From: Glandiceps talaboti
Taxonomy: Eukaryota > Hemichordata > Enteropneusta > Spengelidae
DNA length: 64,000 nt
Reading direction: 5' to 3'
NCBI RefSeq assembly: GCF_964340395.1
Contig: NC_135563.1
Coordinates: 1,657,501 to 1,721,500, forward strand
The notes beneath the pieces are model-generated. The model had not been told where the DNA came from, searched no databases, and saw nothing but the letters and a program-made list of their open reading frames with translations. The translations under genes were made by a program, and so were the position numbers. The first letter of the stretch is position 1; each line of letters begins with the position of its first letter. Positions 1 through 13,857 of this stretch are shown one piece after another.

Positions 1-99
1 ATCCTTTGTATGCGCAGTTGCACAACATCATGGTGGTGTAACATAGTCTTTTGTATACACAGTAGCACAACACCATGCTGTAACATAGTCCTTTATATG

Positions 100-1256
100 C
101 ATAGACACTCAATAACATAGTATAACATAGTCCACTGTATGCATAGACACACAATAGCATAGTGTAACATAGTCCTCTGGGTCAACACTAGCACAATAAC
201 ATAGTGTAACATAGCCCTTTGTATGCATAGACACACAATAGCATAGTGTAACATATTCTTCTGGGTCAACAGTATCACAATAATATAGTGTAACATAATC
301 CTTTGTATGCATAGACACACAATAACATGGTGTAACATAGTCCTCTTGGTCAACAGTATCACTATAACATAGTGTAACATAGTCCTCTGTATGCATGGAC
401 ACACAATAGCATAGTGTAACATAGTCCCCTGGGTCAACACTAGCACAATAACCTAGTGTAACATATTCCTCTGGGTCAACACTAGCACAATAACATAGTG
501 TAACATAATCCTTTGTATGCATAGACACACAATAGCATAGTGTAACATAGTCCTCTGGGTCAACACTAGCACAATAACATAGTGTAACATAGTCATTTGT
601 ATGCATAGACACACAATAACATAGTGTAACATAGCCCTTTGTATGCATAGACACACAATAACATAATGTAACATAGTCCTCTGGGTCAACAGTAGCAGAA
701 TAATATAATTTAACATAGACCTTTTATACGCATAGACACACAATAACATAGTGTAACATAGTCCTCTGGGTCAACAGTAGCACAATAATATAGTTTAACA
801 TAGACATTTTATTCGCATAGACACAAATAGCATAGTGTAACATAGTCCTCTGGGTCAACAGTAGCACAATAACATTGTGTAACATAGTCCTCTGTATGCA
901 TAGACACGCAATAGCATAGTGTAACATAGTCCTCTGGGTCAACAGTAGCACAATAGCATAGTGTAACATAGTCCTTTATATGCATAGACACACAATAACA
1001 GTGTAACATAGTCCTTTGTATGCATAGACACACAATAACATAGTGTAACATAGTCATCTAGGTCAACAGTAGCACAATAGCATAGTGTAACATAGTCCTT
1101 TGTATTCATAGACACACAATAACAGTGTAACATAGTCCTTTGTATGCATAGACACACAATAACATAGTGTAACATAGTCATCTAGGTCAACAGTAGCACA
1201 ATAGCATAGTGTAACATAGTCCTTTGTATTCATAGACACACAATAACATTGTGTAA
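100..1256. repeat. 42-bp satellite with two monomer types
   Basis: About 27 tandem 42-bp units. Two monomer types share the end ACAATA(A/G)CATAGTGTAACATA but differ in the middle. Type A reads CTCTGGGTCAACAGTAGCAC; type B reads TTTGTATGCATAGACACAC. They mostly alternate, with occasional A-A or B-B neighbours, so an 84-bp dimer is the usual higher-order unit. Because 42 is a multiple of three, long stop-free frames run through the array on the minus strand; these are not genes. The first ~100 bases are degenerate relatives of the same unit. Confidence 0.93.
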
Positions 1257-1290
1257 CCATGGCTCTATTATGATAATAATAGATCCATGG
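1257..1290. repeat. 34-bp near-perfect palindrome at satellite edge
   Basis: The array ends in an inverted repeat that starts and ends with CCATGG. The arms differ at two positions, and the centre is ATTATGATAATAAT. It could extrude as a hairpin and sits exactly where the 42-bp array breaks down. Degenerate repeat words continue to about 1435. Confidence 0.7.
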
Positions 1291-1439
1291 TGTAACAAAG
1301 TCCTTTGTGTGAACAATAGCACAACAACCGTACGCGTGTGTAAGAGAATACAGTCTTTTACGTGCACATTTGCACAATAACAACGTAACACACCATAGTC
1401 TCAAATTGTATGTACAGTAGCACAATAACAGAGTGTACT

Positions 1440-3090
1440 AAAACTGTTCAATTTGATGCACACCATAATATGTACCCTGAGTGAGGTTAATTATTTTTCT
1501 ATCCATCGCAGGATTTGGTGTGTCATGTTTCGTCTTTCAGAATAATTGATTCCGTTTTGTGTGACTTTGACTTCAAAACACAACAAACTTATGTGTACAT
1601 GTTATTATCCTTTGTCACCTCCCTAGGTCCTCCCCGTCCATAATAATTGAAAACTCGCTTTACCGTGATTGTTAATTCTTTATTTGTAGTTTAAGTCTTT
1701 CTTACTTTCATTCTGTTAAAGAAAGTAGTAGAGTTAGCGAACTGTTGAGATTATGTTTAAGTTGATTATCATCGTCAAATTCTTCATTAAGGAATCGTAT
1801 GTAATGTCTAGAACTGAACATCGCTCCAAAGGTGACTGTCTCCAAAAACTCATGGGTTTGGGTGCCTGCAACGACTTAAATTGAAATCTACAGTTCCCAA
1901 AGTATGTAGTATATAAGGGTCTTCAAAATTCAATTTATCGTAGGAAAAGACTGGTGAATGCGTTATAACCCGCACAGAGTGTGACAAGTTCATAGAAGAT
2001 TAAACGGGACTTTTATCTTCATTCCACGGAGTCGTCATCAAAAGAATCAGACGCTGGATTTACTGTTTACAGCTTTCGACAATTACATGACTTTTGTAGT
2101 TTTCATTAAAAGCTTAGCATGATAAGTTTAGTAGGCACCTCTTTTCATTGGAAGTCAAACTGCCCAGACTACATTAATTAAATTCAGCAAGGTGCAACTC
2201 CTTGAATAATTGTTAGACATTATGGCTTTATAGACTGTAACTTAAATGACTCGACTAGATTAGATTTGGCTGAAAATGTATTCAATTTTTTTTGGTAATC
2301 ATGGGACGTTGCGTCTTATTTTGGAGACTGAGCAGGAGGCCTATTCTATTCTTTCCATATTCATAAGACGTCATTTTTTTCTCGACATTGCCAGTTTGGT
2401 GAGAATCTCTTTACAATAATACAGCACCACAATGACCTATATGAAAATCAAGATGGAACATTTTATCGCCTTGAATATTTACTATTTCGATTCTTTGTTG
2501 TGGTTACAGAGAAATTATTTATATCAACTCAAATGCAGAATAATGGAGAAAAGTTAAATCATTGCGAGAATTCGAAGTATCAAAACTTTACATTTAATCA
2601 GCGAATGTCGACAACAATCCTAAGACTAACATCATCATAATGGTACGACTTTACAAATGTAATAACACTCTCCCAACTTATGAACTGAAGTCAATGAACT
2701 GTCATGAATTTGTAATTACTGTGTTTGAGTTTAGACATGACACTGTTTATACATGTCGCTAAACACCTAGTTACAGAAATGAATATCTTTTGATTGAAAT
2801 AGCTCACATGGGTGTCAAAACAATGTAGTAGTAATATCGTATGTCTAAAGATTTCATTCATCTTAAAGTTTAGTGTCCTTTTTTTCATTTCCATGACGAC
2901 GCTCATATTTATGCATGACCTATTATTATCTTAGGAAGCTCATCTCCTCTGCGTAACTTATTGTGATTTAATTATTGTAACGACCATAGCGTCGCAGATT
3001 CGATACTTGGGTTTTGGCCGTGGAGCTGTGAGCATCTAGCACTGGCCCTGGCCTGGAGTGAGGCCGCGAAGCCAAGCTCAGAGTTTTAAT
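1440..3090. other. Unique AT-rich DNA, no gene seen
   Basis: No convincing exon, RNA gene or transposon is visible. Open frames are short and without splice support. A more GC-rich patch at about 2985-3075 (rich in GGCC words, followed by TTTTAAT) directly precedes the 40-bp array and may be a relic of an older repeat. Confidence 0.5.
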
Positions 3091-3091
3091 T

Positions 3092-6000
3092 AGAGTCTAT
3101 GTTCCACTCATATTACATATACATCTCGTATACAGTCTATGTTCCAGTCATACAACATATACATCTCGTATATAGTCTATGTTCCAGTCATACAACATAT
3201 ACATCTCGTATATAGTCTATGTTCCAGTCATACAACATATACATCTCGTATATAGTCTATGTTCCAGTCATACAACATATACATCTCGTATACAGTCTAT
3301 GTTCCAGTCATATTACATATACATCTCGTATATAGTCTATGTTCCAGTCATACAACATATACATCTCGTATACAGTCTATGTCCCAGTCATATTACATAT
3401 ACATCTCGTATACAGTCTATGTTCCAGTCATACAACATATACATCTCGTATATAGTCTATGTTCCAGTCATACAACATATACATCTCGTATATAGTCTAT
3501 GTTCCAGTCATACAACATATACATCTCGTATATAGTCTATGTTCCAGTCATACAACATATACATCTCGTATACAGTCTATGTTCCAGTCATATTACATAT
3601 ACATCTCGTATATAGTCTATGTTCCAGTCATACAACATATACATCTCGTATACAGTCTATGTTCCAGTCATATTACATATACATCTCGTATATAGTCTAT
3701 GTTCCAGTCATACAACATATACATCTCGTATATAGTCTATGTTCCAGTCATACAACATATACATCTCGTATACAGTCTATGTTCCAGTCATATTGCATAT
3801 ACATCTCGTATACGGTCTATGTTCCAGTCATACAACATATACATCTCGTATACAGTCTATGTTCCAGTCATACAACATATACATCTCGTATATAGTCTAT
3901 GTTCCAGTCATACAACATATACATCTCGTATACAGTCTATGTTCCAGTCATATTACATATACATCTCGTATACAGTCTATGTTCCAGTCATACAACATAT
4001 ACATCTCGTATACAGACTATGTTCCAGTCATACAACATATACATCTCGTATACAGACTATGTTCCAGTCATATTACATATACATCTCGTATATAGTCTAT
4101 GTTCCAGTCATATTACATATACATCTCGTATACAGTCTATGTTCCAGTCATACAACATATACATCTCGTATACAGTCTATGTTCCAGTCATACAACATAT
4201 ACATCTCGTATACAGTCTATGTTCCAGTCATACAACATATACATCTCGTATACAGACTATGTTCCAGTCATACAACATACACATCTCGTATATAGTCTAT
4301 GTTCCAGTCATACAACATATACATCTCGTATATAGTCTATGTTCCAGTCATACAACATATACATCTCGTATACAGACTATGTTCCAGTCATACAACATAT
4401 ACATCTCGTATATAGTCTATGTTCCAGTCATACAACATATACATCTCGTATATAGTCTATGTTCCAGTCATACAACATATACATCTCGTATACAGTCTAT
4501 GTTCCAGTCATACAACATATACATCTCGTATACAGACTATGTTCCAGTCATACAACATATACATCTCGTATATAGTCTATGTTCCAGTCATACAACATAT
4601 ACATCTCGTATACAGTCTATGTTCCAGTCATACAACATATACATCTCGTATATAGTCTATGTTCCAGTCATACAACATATACATCTCGTATATAGTCTAT
4701 GTTCCAGTCATACAACATATACATCTCGTATATAGTCTATGTTCCAGTCATACAACATATACATCTCGTATATAGTCTATGTTCCAGTCATATTACATAT
4801 ACATCTCGTATATAGTCTATGTTCCAGTCATACTACATATACATCTCGTATATAGTCTATGTTCCAGTCATACAACATATACATCTCGTATACAGTCTAT
4901 GTTCCAGTCATATTGCATATACATCTCGTATACAGTCTATGTTCCAGTCATACAACATATACATCTCGTATACAGTCTATGTTCCAGTAATACAACATAT
5001 ACATCTCGTATATAGTCTATGTTCCAGTCATACAACATATACATCTCGTATACAGTCTATGTTCCAGTCATATTACATATACATCTCGTATACAGTCTAT
5101 GTTCCAGTCATATTACATATACATCTCGTATATAGTCTATGTTCCAGTCATACAACATATACATCTCGTATACAGACTATGTTCCAGTCATACAACATAT
5201 ACATCTCGTATACAGACTATGTTCCAGTCATATTACATATACATCTCGTATATAGTCTATGTTCCAGTCATATTACATATACATCTCGTATACAGTCTAT
5301 GTTCCAGTCATACAACATATACATCTCGTATACAGTCTATGTTCCAGTCATACAACATATACATCTCGTATACAGTCTATGTTCCAGTCATACAACATAT
5401 ACATCTCGTATACAGACTATGTTCCAGTCATACAACATATACATCTCGTATATAGTCTATGTTCCAGTCATACAACATATACATCTCGTATATAGTCTAT
5501 GTTCCAGTCATACAACATATACATCTCGTATACAGTCTATGTTCCAGTCATACAACATATACATCTCGTATATAGTCTATGTTCCAGTCATACAACATAT
5601 ACATCTCGTATATAGTCTATGTTCCAGTCATACAACATATACATCTCGTATATAGTCTATGTTCCAGTCATACAACATATACATCTCGTATATAGTCTAT
5701 GTTCCAGTCATACAACATATACATCTCGTATATAGTCTATGTTCCAGTCATACAACATATACATCTCGTATATAGTCTATGTTCCAGTCATACAACATAT
5801 ACATCTCGTATATAGTCTATGTTCCAGTCATATTACATATACATCTCGTATATAGTCTATGTTCCAGTCATACAACATATACATCTCGTATACAGACTAT
5901 GTTCCAGTCATACAACATATACATCTCGTATACAGACTATGTTCCAGTCATATTACATATACATCTCGTATATAGTCTATGTTCCAGTCATATTACATAT

Positions 6001-7078
6001 ACATCTCGTATACAGTCTATGTTCCAGTCATACAACATATACATCTCGTATACAGTCTATGTTCCAGTCATACAACATATCCATCTCGTATACAGTCTAT
6101 GTTCCAGTCATACAACATATACATCTCGTATACAGACTATGTTCCAGTCATACAACATATACATCTCGTATATAGTCTATGTTCCAGTCATACAACATAT
6201 ACATCTCGTATATAGTCTATGTTCCAGTCATACAACATATACATCTCGTATACAGTCTATGTTCCAGTCATACAACATATACATCTCGTATACAGTCTAT
6301 GTTCCAGTCATACAACATATACATCTCGTATATAGTCTATGTTCCAGTCATACAACATATACATCTCGTATATAGTCTATGTTCCAGTCATACAACATAT
6401 ACATCTCGTATATAGTCTATGTTCCAGTCATACAACATATACATCTCGTATATAGTCTATGTTCCAGTCATACAACATATACATCTCGTATATAGTCTAT
6501 GTTCCAGTCATACAACATATACATCTCGTATATAGTCTATGTTCCAGTCATATTACATATACATCTCGTATATAGTCTATGTTCCAGTCATACAACATAT
6601 ACATCTCGTATATAGTCTATGTTCCAGTCATACAACATATACATCTCGTATACAGTCTATATGTTCCAGTCATACAACATATACATCTCGTATACAGTCT
6701 ATGTTCCAGTCATATTACATATACATCTCGTATACAGTCTATGTTCCAGTCATACAACATATACATCTCGTATATAGTCTATGTTCCAGTCATACAACAT
6801 ATACATCTCGTATATAGCCTATGTTCCAGTCATACAACATATACATCTCGTATATAGTCTATGTTCCAGTCATACAACATATACATCTCGTATACAGACT
6901 ATGTTCCAGTCATATTACATATACATCTCGTATACAGTCTATGTTCCAGTCATACATCGTCCCTACCTAGTCTCGTATACAGTCTATGTTCCAGTCATAC
7001 AACGTCCCTACCTTGTCTCGTATACAATCTATGTCCCAGTCATACAACATCCCTACCTTGTCTCGTATACAATCTATC
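3092..7078. repeat. 40-bp satellite array (~100 copies)
   Basis: Tandem units built on GTTCCAGTCATACAACATAT followed by ACATCTCGTATATAGTCTAT, with very low divergence. Three switch sites define subtypes: CAA versus TTA in the ACAACAT segment, TATAG versus TACAG, and GTCTAT versus GACTAT. One 2-bp insertion (AT, about 6661) shifts the phase. The last three units (about 6955-7078) are longer, ~45 bp, with a CGTCCCTACCTTGTC segment, and are more diverged. The plus strand is almost stop-free in all frames, which gives spurious open frames up to 278 codons. Confidence 0.97.
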
Positions 7079-7079
7079 C

Positions 7080-7590
7080 TTTTACCACAATACTTGCTGA
7101 TCTAAAGTCAGAATAGAATTATAGAGTTGATGACAGAGAAGTCTACGACATTTACTGCCAAAAAGTCTTATATGTGACGTCCCCAATTTAAAAGAAAAGG
7201 ATAAGAAAGTTACAATGAATTTGACTTGTGAAAGCATGCCTGACACGTGCAGCAAACGTCACGGTCGTGTGCAATACTGTCGCCGATGATACAACTCATT
7301 CAGACATCTTGATTTGACGATAACACTGACAGAATTACAATCTTACGTAATCATTGTCATCTTTCCTCAATCTCGCGTGTCGAAAATTCACAATATTACA
7401 CTTATCCTCATGTAAGTGTTGTATTTTGATGATGTACCTGACCTAAGACGTTACCACCTTACATTGTGATACTCTGTTGGCTGTGTGTCTTTGAATAAAA
7501 ATTGCAGCTGATTTCATATATACTCCGCGCATGTCGAATAGTCCACGCTTTTTTACTTGTAATGTTAGAACAGTTGACAGCAAAACTTTG
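7080..7590. other. Unique spacer between two satellites
   Basis: About 500 bp of non-repetitive, AT-rich sequence separates the 40-bp and 59-bp arrays. No exon, transposon end or RNA gene was recognised. Confidence 0.5.
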
Positions 7591-10500
7591 AGGTATAGTG
7601 TGCACTAGTCTGTGCTATAGAGTTGTAACAGTCTGGTGAGAAAGTTGTAAGGTATAGTGTGCACTAGTCTGTGCTATAGAGTTGTAACAGTCTGGTGAGA
7701 AAGTTGTAAGGTATAGTGTGCACTAGTCTGTGCTATAGAGTTGTAACAGTCTGGTGAGAAAGTTGTGAGGTATAGTGTGCACTAGTCTGTGTTATAGAGT
7801 TGCAACAGTCTGGTGAGAAAGTTGTAAGGTATAGTGTGCACTAGTCTGTGCTATAGAGTTGTAACAGTCGGGTGAGAAAGTTGTAAGGTATAGTGTGCAC
7901 TAGTCTGTGCTATAGAGTTGTAACAGTCTGGTGAGAAAATTGTAAGGTATAGTGTGTACTAGTCTTTGCTATACAGTTGTAACAGTCTGGTTAGAAAGTT
8001 GTAAGGTATAGTGTGCACTAGTCTGTGCTATAGAGTTGTAACAGTCTGGTGAGAAAGGTGTAAGGTATAGTGTGCACTAGTCTGTGCTATAGAGTTGTAA
8101 CAGTCTGGTGAGAAAGTTGTAAGGTATAGTGTGCACTAGACTATGCTATAGAGTTGCAACAGTCTGGTGAGAAAGTTGTAAGGTATAGTGTGCACTAGTC
8201 TGTGCTATATAGTTGTAACAGTCTGGTTAGAAAGTTGTAAGGTATAGTGTGCACTAGTCTGTGCTATAGAGTTGTAACAGTCTGGTGAGAAAGTTGTGAG
8301 GTATAGTGTGCACTAGTCTGTGCTATACAGTTGTAACAGTCGGGTGAGAAAGTTGTGAGGTATAGTGTGCACTCGTCTGTGCTATAGAGTTGTAACAGAC
8401 TGGTGAGAAAGTTGTGAGGTATAGTGTGCATTAGTCTGTGCTATACAGTTGTAACAGTCGGGTGAGAAAGTGTGAGGTATAGTGTGCACTAGTCTGTACT
8501 ATAGAGTTGTGACAGTCTGGTGAGAAAGTTGTGAGGTATAGTGTGCACTAGTATGTGCTATAGAGTTGTAACAGTCTGGTGAGAAAATTGTAAGGTATAG
8601 TGTGCACTCGTCTGTGCTATAGAGTTGTAACAGTCTGGTGAGAAAGTTGTAAGGTATAGTGTGCACTCGTCTGTGCTATAGAGTTGTAACAGTCTGGTGA
8701 GAAAGTTGTAAGGTATAGTGTGCACTAGTCTATGCTATAGAGTTGTAACAGTCTGGTGAGAAAGTTGTAAGGTATAGTGTGCACTAGTCTGTGCTATAGA
8801 GTTGTAACAGTCTGGTGAGAAAGTTGTAAGGTATAGTGTGCACTAGTCTATGCTATAGAGTTGCAACAGTCTGGTGAGAAAGTTGTAAGGTATAGTGTGC
8901 ACTAGTCTGTGCTATAGAGTTGTAACAGTCTGGTGAGAAAGTTGTGAGGTATAGTGTGCACTAGTCTATGCTATAGAGTTGCAACAGTCTGGTGAGAAAG
9001 TTGTAAGGTATAGTGTGCACTAGTCAGTGCTATACAGTTGTAACAGTCGGGTGAGAAAGTTGTGAGGTATAGTGTGCACTAGTCTGTACTATAGAGTTGT
9101 AACAGTCTGGTGAGAAAGTTGTAAGGTATAGTGTGCACTAGTCTATGCTATAGAGTTGTAACAGTCTGGTGAGAAAGTTGTAAGGTATAGTGTGCACTAG
9201 TCTGTACTATAGAGTTGTAACAGTCTGGTGAGAAAGTTGTAAGGTATAGTGTGCACTCGTCTGTGCTATAGAGTTGTAACAGTCTGGTGAGAAAGTTGTG
9301 AGGTATAGTGTGCACTAGTCTGTGCTATAGAGTTGTAACAGTCTGGTGAGAAAGTTGTGAGGTATAGTGTGCACTAGTCTGTGCTATACAGTTGTAACAG
9401 TCGGGTGAGAAAGTGTGAGGTATAGTGTGCACTAGTCTGTACTATAGAGTTGTGACAGTCTGGTGAGAAAGTTGTGAGGTATAGTGTGCACTAGTATGTG
9501 CTATAGAGTTGTAACAGTCTGGTGAGAAAATTGTAAGGTATAGTGTGCACTAGTCTGTGCTATAGAGTTGTAACAGTCTGGTGAGAAAGTTGTAAGGTAT
9601 AGTGTGCACTAGTATGTGCTATAGAGTTGTAACAGTCTGGTGAGAAAATTGTAAGGTATAGTGTGCACTCGTCTGTGCTATAGAGTTGTAACAGTCTGGT
9701 GAGAAAGTTGTAAGGTATAGTGTGCACTAGTCTGTGCTATAGAGTTGTAACAGTCTGGTGAGAAAGTTGTAAGGTATAGTGTGCACTAGTCTGTACTATA
9801 GAGTTGTAACAGTCTGGTGAGAAAGTTGTGAGGTATAGTGTGCACTAGTCTATGCTATAGAGTTGTAACAGTCTGGTGAGAAAGTTGTAAGGTATAGTGT
9901 GCACTAGACTATGCTATAGAGTTGTAACAGTCTGGTGAGAAAGTTGTAAGGTATAGTGTGCACTAGTCAGTGCTATACAGTTGTAACAGTCTGGTGAGAA
10001 AGTTGTGAGGTATAGTGTGCACTAGTCTATGCTATAGAGTTGTAACAGTCTGGTGAGAAAGTTGTAAGGTATAGTGTGCACTAGACTATGCTATAGAGTT
10101 GTAACAGTCGGGTGAGAAAGTTGTAAGGTATAGTGTGCACTAGTCTATGCTATAGAGTTGTAACAGTCTGGTGAGAAAGTTGTAATGTATAGTGTGCACT
10201 AGTCTATGCTATAGAGTTGTAACAGTCTGGTGAGAAAGTTGTAAGGTATAGTGTGCACTAGACTATGCTATAGAGTTGCAACAGTCTGGTGAGAAAGTTG
10301 TGAGGTATAGTGTGCACTAGACTATGCTATAGAGTTGTAACAGTCGGGTGAGAAAGTTGTGAGGTATAGTGTGCACTAGTCAGTGCTATACAGTTGTAAC
10401 AGTCGGGTGAGAAAGTTGTGAGGTATAGTGTGCACTAGTCTGTGCTATAGAGTTGTAACAGTCGGGTGAGAAAGTTGTAAGGTATAGTGTGCACTAGTCT

Positions 10501-11660
10501 GTGCTATAGAGTTGTAACAGTCGGGTGAGAAAGTTGTGAGGTATAGTGTGCACTAGTCTGTGCTATAGAGTTGTAACAGTCGGGTGAGAAAGTTGTGAGG
10601 TATAGTGTGCACTAGTCTGTGCTATAGAGTTGTAACAGTCGGGTGAGAAAGTTGTAAGGTATAGTGTGCACTAGTCTGTGCTATAGAGTTGTAACAGTCT
10701 GGTGAGAAAGTTGTAAGGTATAGTGTGCACTAGTCTGTGCTATAGAGTTGTAACAGTCTGGTGAGAAAGTTGTAAGGTATAGTGTGCACTAGTCTGTACT
10801 ATAGAGTTGTAACAGTCTGGTGAGAAAGTTGTAAGGTATAGTGTGCACTAGTCAGTGCTATACAGTTGTAACAGTCTGGTGAGAAAGTTGTGAGGTATAG
10901 TGTGCACTAGTCTGTGCTATAGAGTTGTAACAGTCTGGTGAGAAAGTTGTAAGGTATAGTGTGCACTAGTCTGTGCTATAGAGTTGTAACAGTCTGGTGA
11001 GAAAGTTGTAAGGTATAGTGTGCACTAGTCTGTGCTATAGAGTTGTAACAGTCTGGTGAGAAAGTTGTAAGGTATAGTGTGCACTAGTCTGTGCTATAGA
11101 GTTGTAACAGTCTGGTGAGAAAGTTGTAAGGTATAGTGTGCACTAGTCTGTGCTATAGCGTTGTAACAGTCTGGTGAGAAAGGTGTGAGGTATAGTGTGC
11201 ACTAGTCTGTGCTATAGAGTTGTAACAGTCGGGTGAGAAAGTTGTGAGGTATAGTGTGCACTAGTCTGTGCTATAGAGTTGTAACAGTCGGGTGAGAAAG
11301 TTGTGAGGTATAGTGTGCACTAGTCTGTGCTATAGAGTTGTAACAGTCGGGTGAGAAAGTTGTAAGGTATAGTGTGCACTAGTCTGTGCTATAGAGTTGT
11401 AACAGTCTGGTGAGAAAGTTGTGAGGTATAGTGTGCACTAGTCTGTGCTATAGAGTTGTAACAGTCTGGTGAGAAAGTTGTAAGGTATAGTGTGCACTAG
11501 TCTGTGCTATAGAGTTGTAACAGTCTGGTGAGAAAGTTGTGAGGTATAGTGTGCACTAGTCTGTGCTATAGAGTTGTAACAGTCGGGTAAGAAAGTTGTA
11601 AGGTATAGTGTGCACTAGTCTGTGCTATAGAGTTGTAACAGTCTGGTGAGAAAGTTGTAA
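7591..11660. repeat. 59-bp satellite array (~69 copies)
   Basis: Units start at AGGTATAGTGTGCACTAGTC and end in GGTGAGAAAGTTGT. They differ at a few recurrent sites: GTAAGG/GTGAGG, CTGTGC/CTATGC/CAGTGC, AGAG/ACAG, and GTCTGG/GTCGGG. Most units are exactly 59 bp. Rare 58-bp units lack one T (AAAGTGTGAGG at about 8468 and 9411). Both array borders are sharp, with unit-length sequence running straight into unique DNA. Confidence 0.97.
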
Positions 11661-13080
11661 GATATCTTAATGAATCATGACTAGATACAATTCAATGAGA
11701 AAAATGGCGACTATACTTTGTTTACAGCCAAATTCTTTTGACTGTCTAAATGATATTTAGTTCAAGCAAGCGAAACTAAGCTGACCAACGTGTTCACTAT
11801 TCATGCAATACATAAAATATAACTTTTACCTAGAGGATATGATAGACGAATAGAGAGGAGGTGTTTATAGACATCGTACAAACAATAGCAAAGTTGAATT
11901 CAAATAACATATACATATTACACATAAATCATTAACATGTATATAATAGTACTTAAAGCATTGAAATTCATCAGATACATTATTTACTTTCATATTGTGT
12001 TTCACTGAGGAATGGTTTATAAACACTAAATTTACCAGTCCTTAATGTTACATATTTGTAAAAGTGTGTTCGTGTTCTGTTTCCTCTCATAACAGTTCCT
12101 TATATTGAGCTCATTTGATTTTGTAGTCAAATGAAAAGAACGCAGGCAGAGAACGATGTGTACTTTTTATCTGTGATATCAAACTCACTTGAATTGCTCC
12201 TTCAAATCGACTTGACTCGGACGGGCAAACAAACAAAGCACTTTGCTTATCACAAACCCACATCTCGCCGTTTCCATGGCGACTTTTTATTTCTTTAATC
12301 AGGATGTTTTCATATTCTTAAGCAAACAGATAACGTGCATCGATCATAAATATCAAAAAAGTCCAGAAATTACACATGTCAGTGCACATCGTTGTAATAT
12401 ATCATCGTAAGATGACCCCTTGAAATACCCTTACTTATCTAGTGATGCTATCACAAGTTACGAATCTTAAAGAGAGTCACTAGTGCGGAGCTATCATTCT
12501 AACTTATCTTGAGCTAGCTGGACTGTAGGTCTATAGGGCCTTGTAATGCTGGCCAATATCAGGTTCCATCACTACAGAGCTTAAGAATCGGCGGCCTCAA
12601 AATTCTTTGGAGGCGCATAAAAATTTCATTGTGCCGAGGGGAATCCATTCGGGACCTACGTTTGGCGGCGTGTACTTACAATCTCAGCCTAACCAAGACG
12701 AACCCGTCTTTTCGTTACTCGAAATACCCAATTAATCCGACACGAAAATGGAATGGACATTACTCTCACTATATGTCGATATCAGTCATGCGTTACTTGG
12801 AGAAGTGTTTCGTCACGAACGGTCTGAAAAATTTAGTAAATGCGTTGTACTGCTGCATGTAACGCATGAAAAGCTATATTCCCCGGGTCTTAGTTCTCTC
12901 AAGATGTTTTCAAGATTATATTTAGTTAGTACGTGTCTCAATCTTTCTTCCTTTAGAACAATACATGCATTAACATTTCGAATTTAAACAGACATGCTAG
13001 ATACTCCATATCAACGTAAGATTTCGACCTCGTTAAGATAGTTATATCCTCAGACAGGTCATATATACATACATCCCCCC
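11661..13080. other. Unique DNA, no gene seen
   Basis: Non-repetitive sequence with a small perfect inverted repeat (TCATTTGA/TCAAATGA, about 12112-12135). Short open frames near 12629-12987 have no recognisable protein pattern, splice signal or codon bias, so no gene is called. Confidence 0.45.
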
Positions 13081-13087
13081 ACCCCCT

Positions 13088-13541
13088 CTCTCTTGACATT
13101 TTTGACAACAAGCTTGAAGTCTTCAAGATCTTGGTAGAAATTTATTGCTTATTGTATCATTATAACAAATACGGATACTTGAAACAAAATTAATTTCAAG
13201 TATTTGGTAAATTTGACCAAAAATGTAATTTTTCAATTTTTTTCACCCAAAATCAACATTCTTGAAAAAGGTGACAAGTCTACAGGATTTTAGTTGATAT
13301 TTTTTACTTATAGCAATCAAATACTGAAAATGAACATTTTTTATGGAAAATAAATTCATGTGTGTTGTAAATTTGACCAAAAATGTCATTTATTTACTTA
13401 TTTCACCCAAAATTGACATTTTTGACAAGAATCTTGAAGTCTTCAAGATCTCAATAGATGTGTATTGCTAGTTGTATCATTATAATAAACATGGATACTT
13501 GTGTGACAAAATTAATATTAAATATTTGGTAAATTTGACCT
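13088..13541. repeat. ~160-bp two-type tandem repeat, copy 1
   Basis: Three boundaries reading (G)GTAAATTTGACC lie at 13206, 13366 and 13528, so the monomer is about 160 bp. Two monomer types alternate. One contains ATCTTGAAGTCTTCAAGATC, the other ATAGCAATCAAATACTGAAA. The array ends exactly where GTAAATTTGACC meets a CT-rich tract. The same family recurs at 16990-17763. Confidence 0.85.
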
Positions 13542-13561
13542 CTCTCTCTCCCTCTCCCTCT

Positions 13562-13633
<72 letters not shown>

Positions 13634-13649
13634 TTCTTTCTCTCTCTCT
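13540..13649. repeat. CT-rich microsatellite
   Basis: Impure (CT)n with a run of C near the start. It directly follows the ~160-bp repeat, as at the second copy of that family. Confidence 0.9.
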
Positions 13650-13749
13650 AAACTTGAACTTGAAGTTTCATCCTTACGCGATCACCAGAAATAATGAGAA
13701 CTATCATATTATTATGTGCGTGCCTAGACTATATCATTCTTATGGTTTC

Positions 13750-13857
13750 TCCTACGATATTGTTGATTTCACCTACGATGTTGTTGGTTTCACCTACGAT
13801 GTTGTTGATTTCGCCTACGATGTTGTTGATTTCGCCTACGATGTTGTTGATGTCACC
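13750..13857. repeat. 21-bp minisatellite (~5 copies)
   Basis: Unit CCTACGATGTTGTTGATTTCG. On the plus strand it reads as a 7-residue repeat, YDVVDFA/T, inside a 106-codon open frame (13654-13974) starting at ATG. The frame is preserved because the period is a multiple of three. No splice or family evidence supports a gene. Confidence 0.75.

Noticed and set aside
3000-3075. tRNA-like sequence near GCAGATTCGATACTTGG
   Set aside because: A T-arm-like word is present, but no acceptor stem or D arm pairs around it.
93-7116. Long open frames in the 42-bp and 40-bp arrays (up to 278 codons)
   Set aside because: They follow the repeat period, occur in several frames at once, lack splice or start context, and end wherever the repeat phase shifts.
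3092-11660. CRISPR array
   Set aside because: Units are contiguous without unique spacers, and the genome is eukaryotic.
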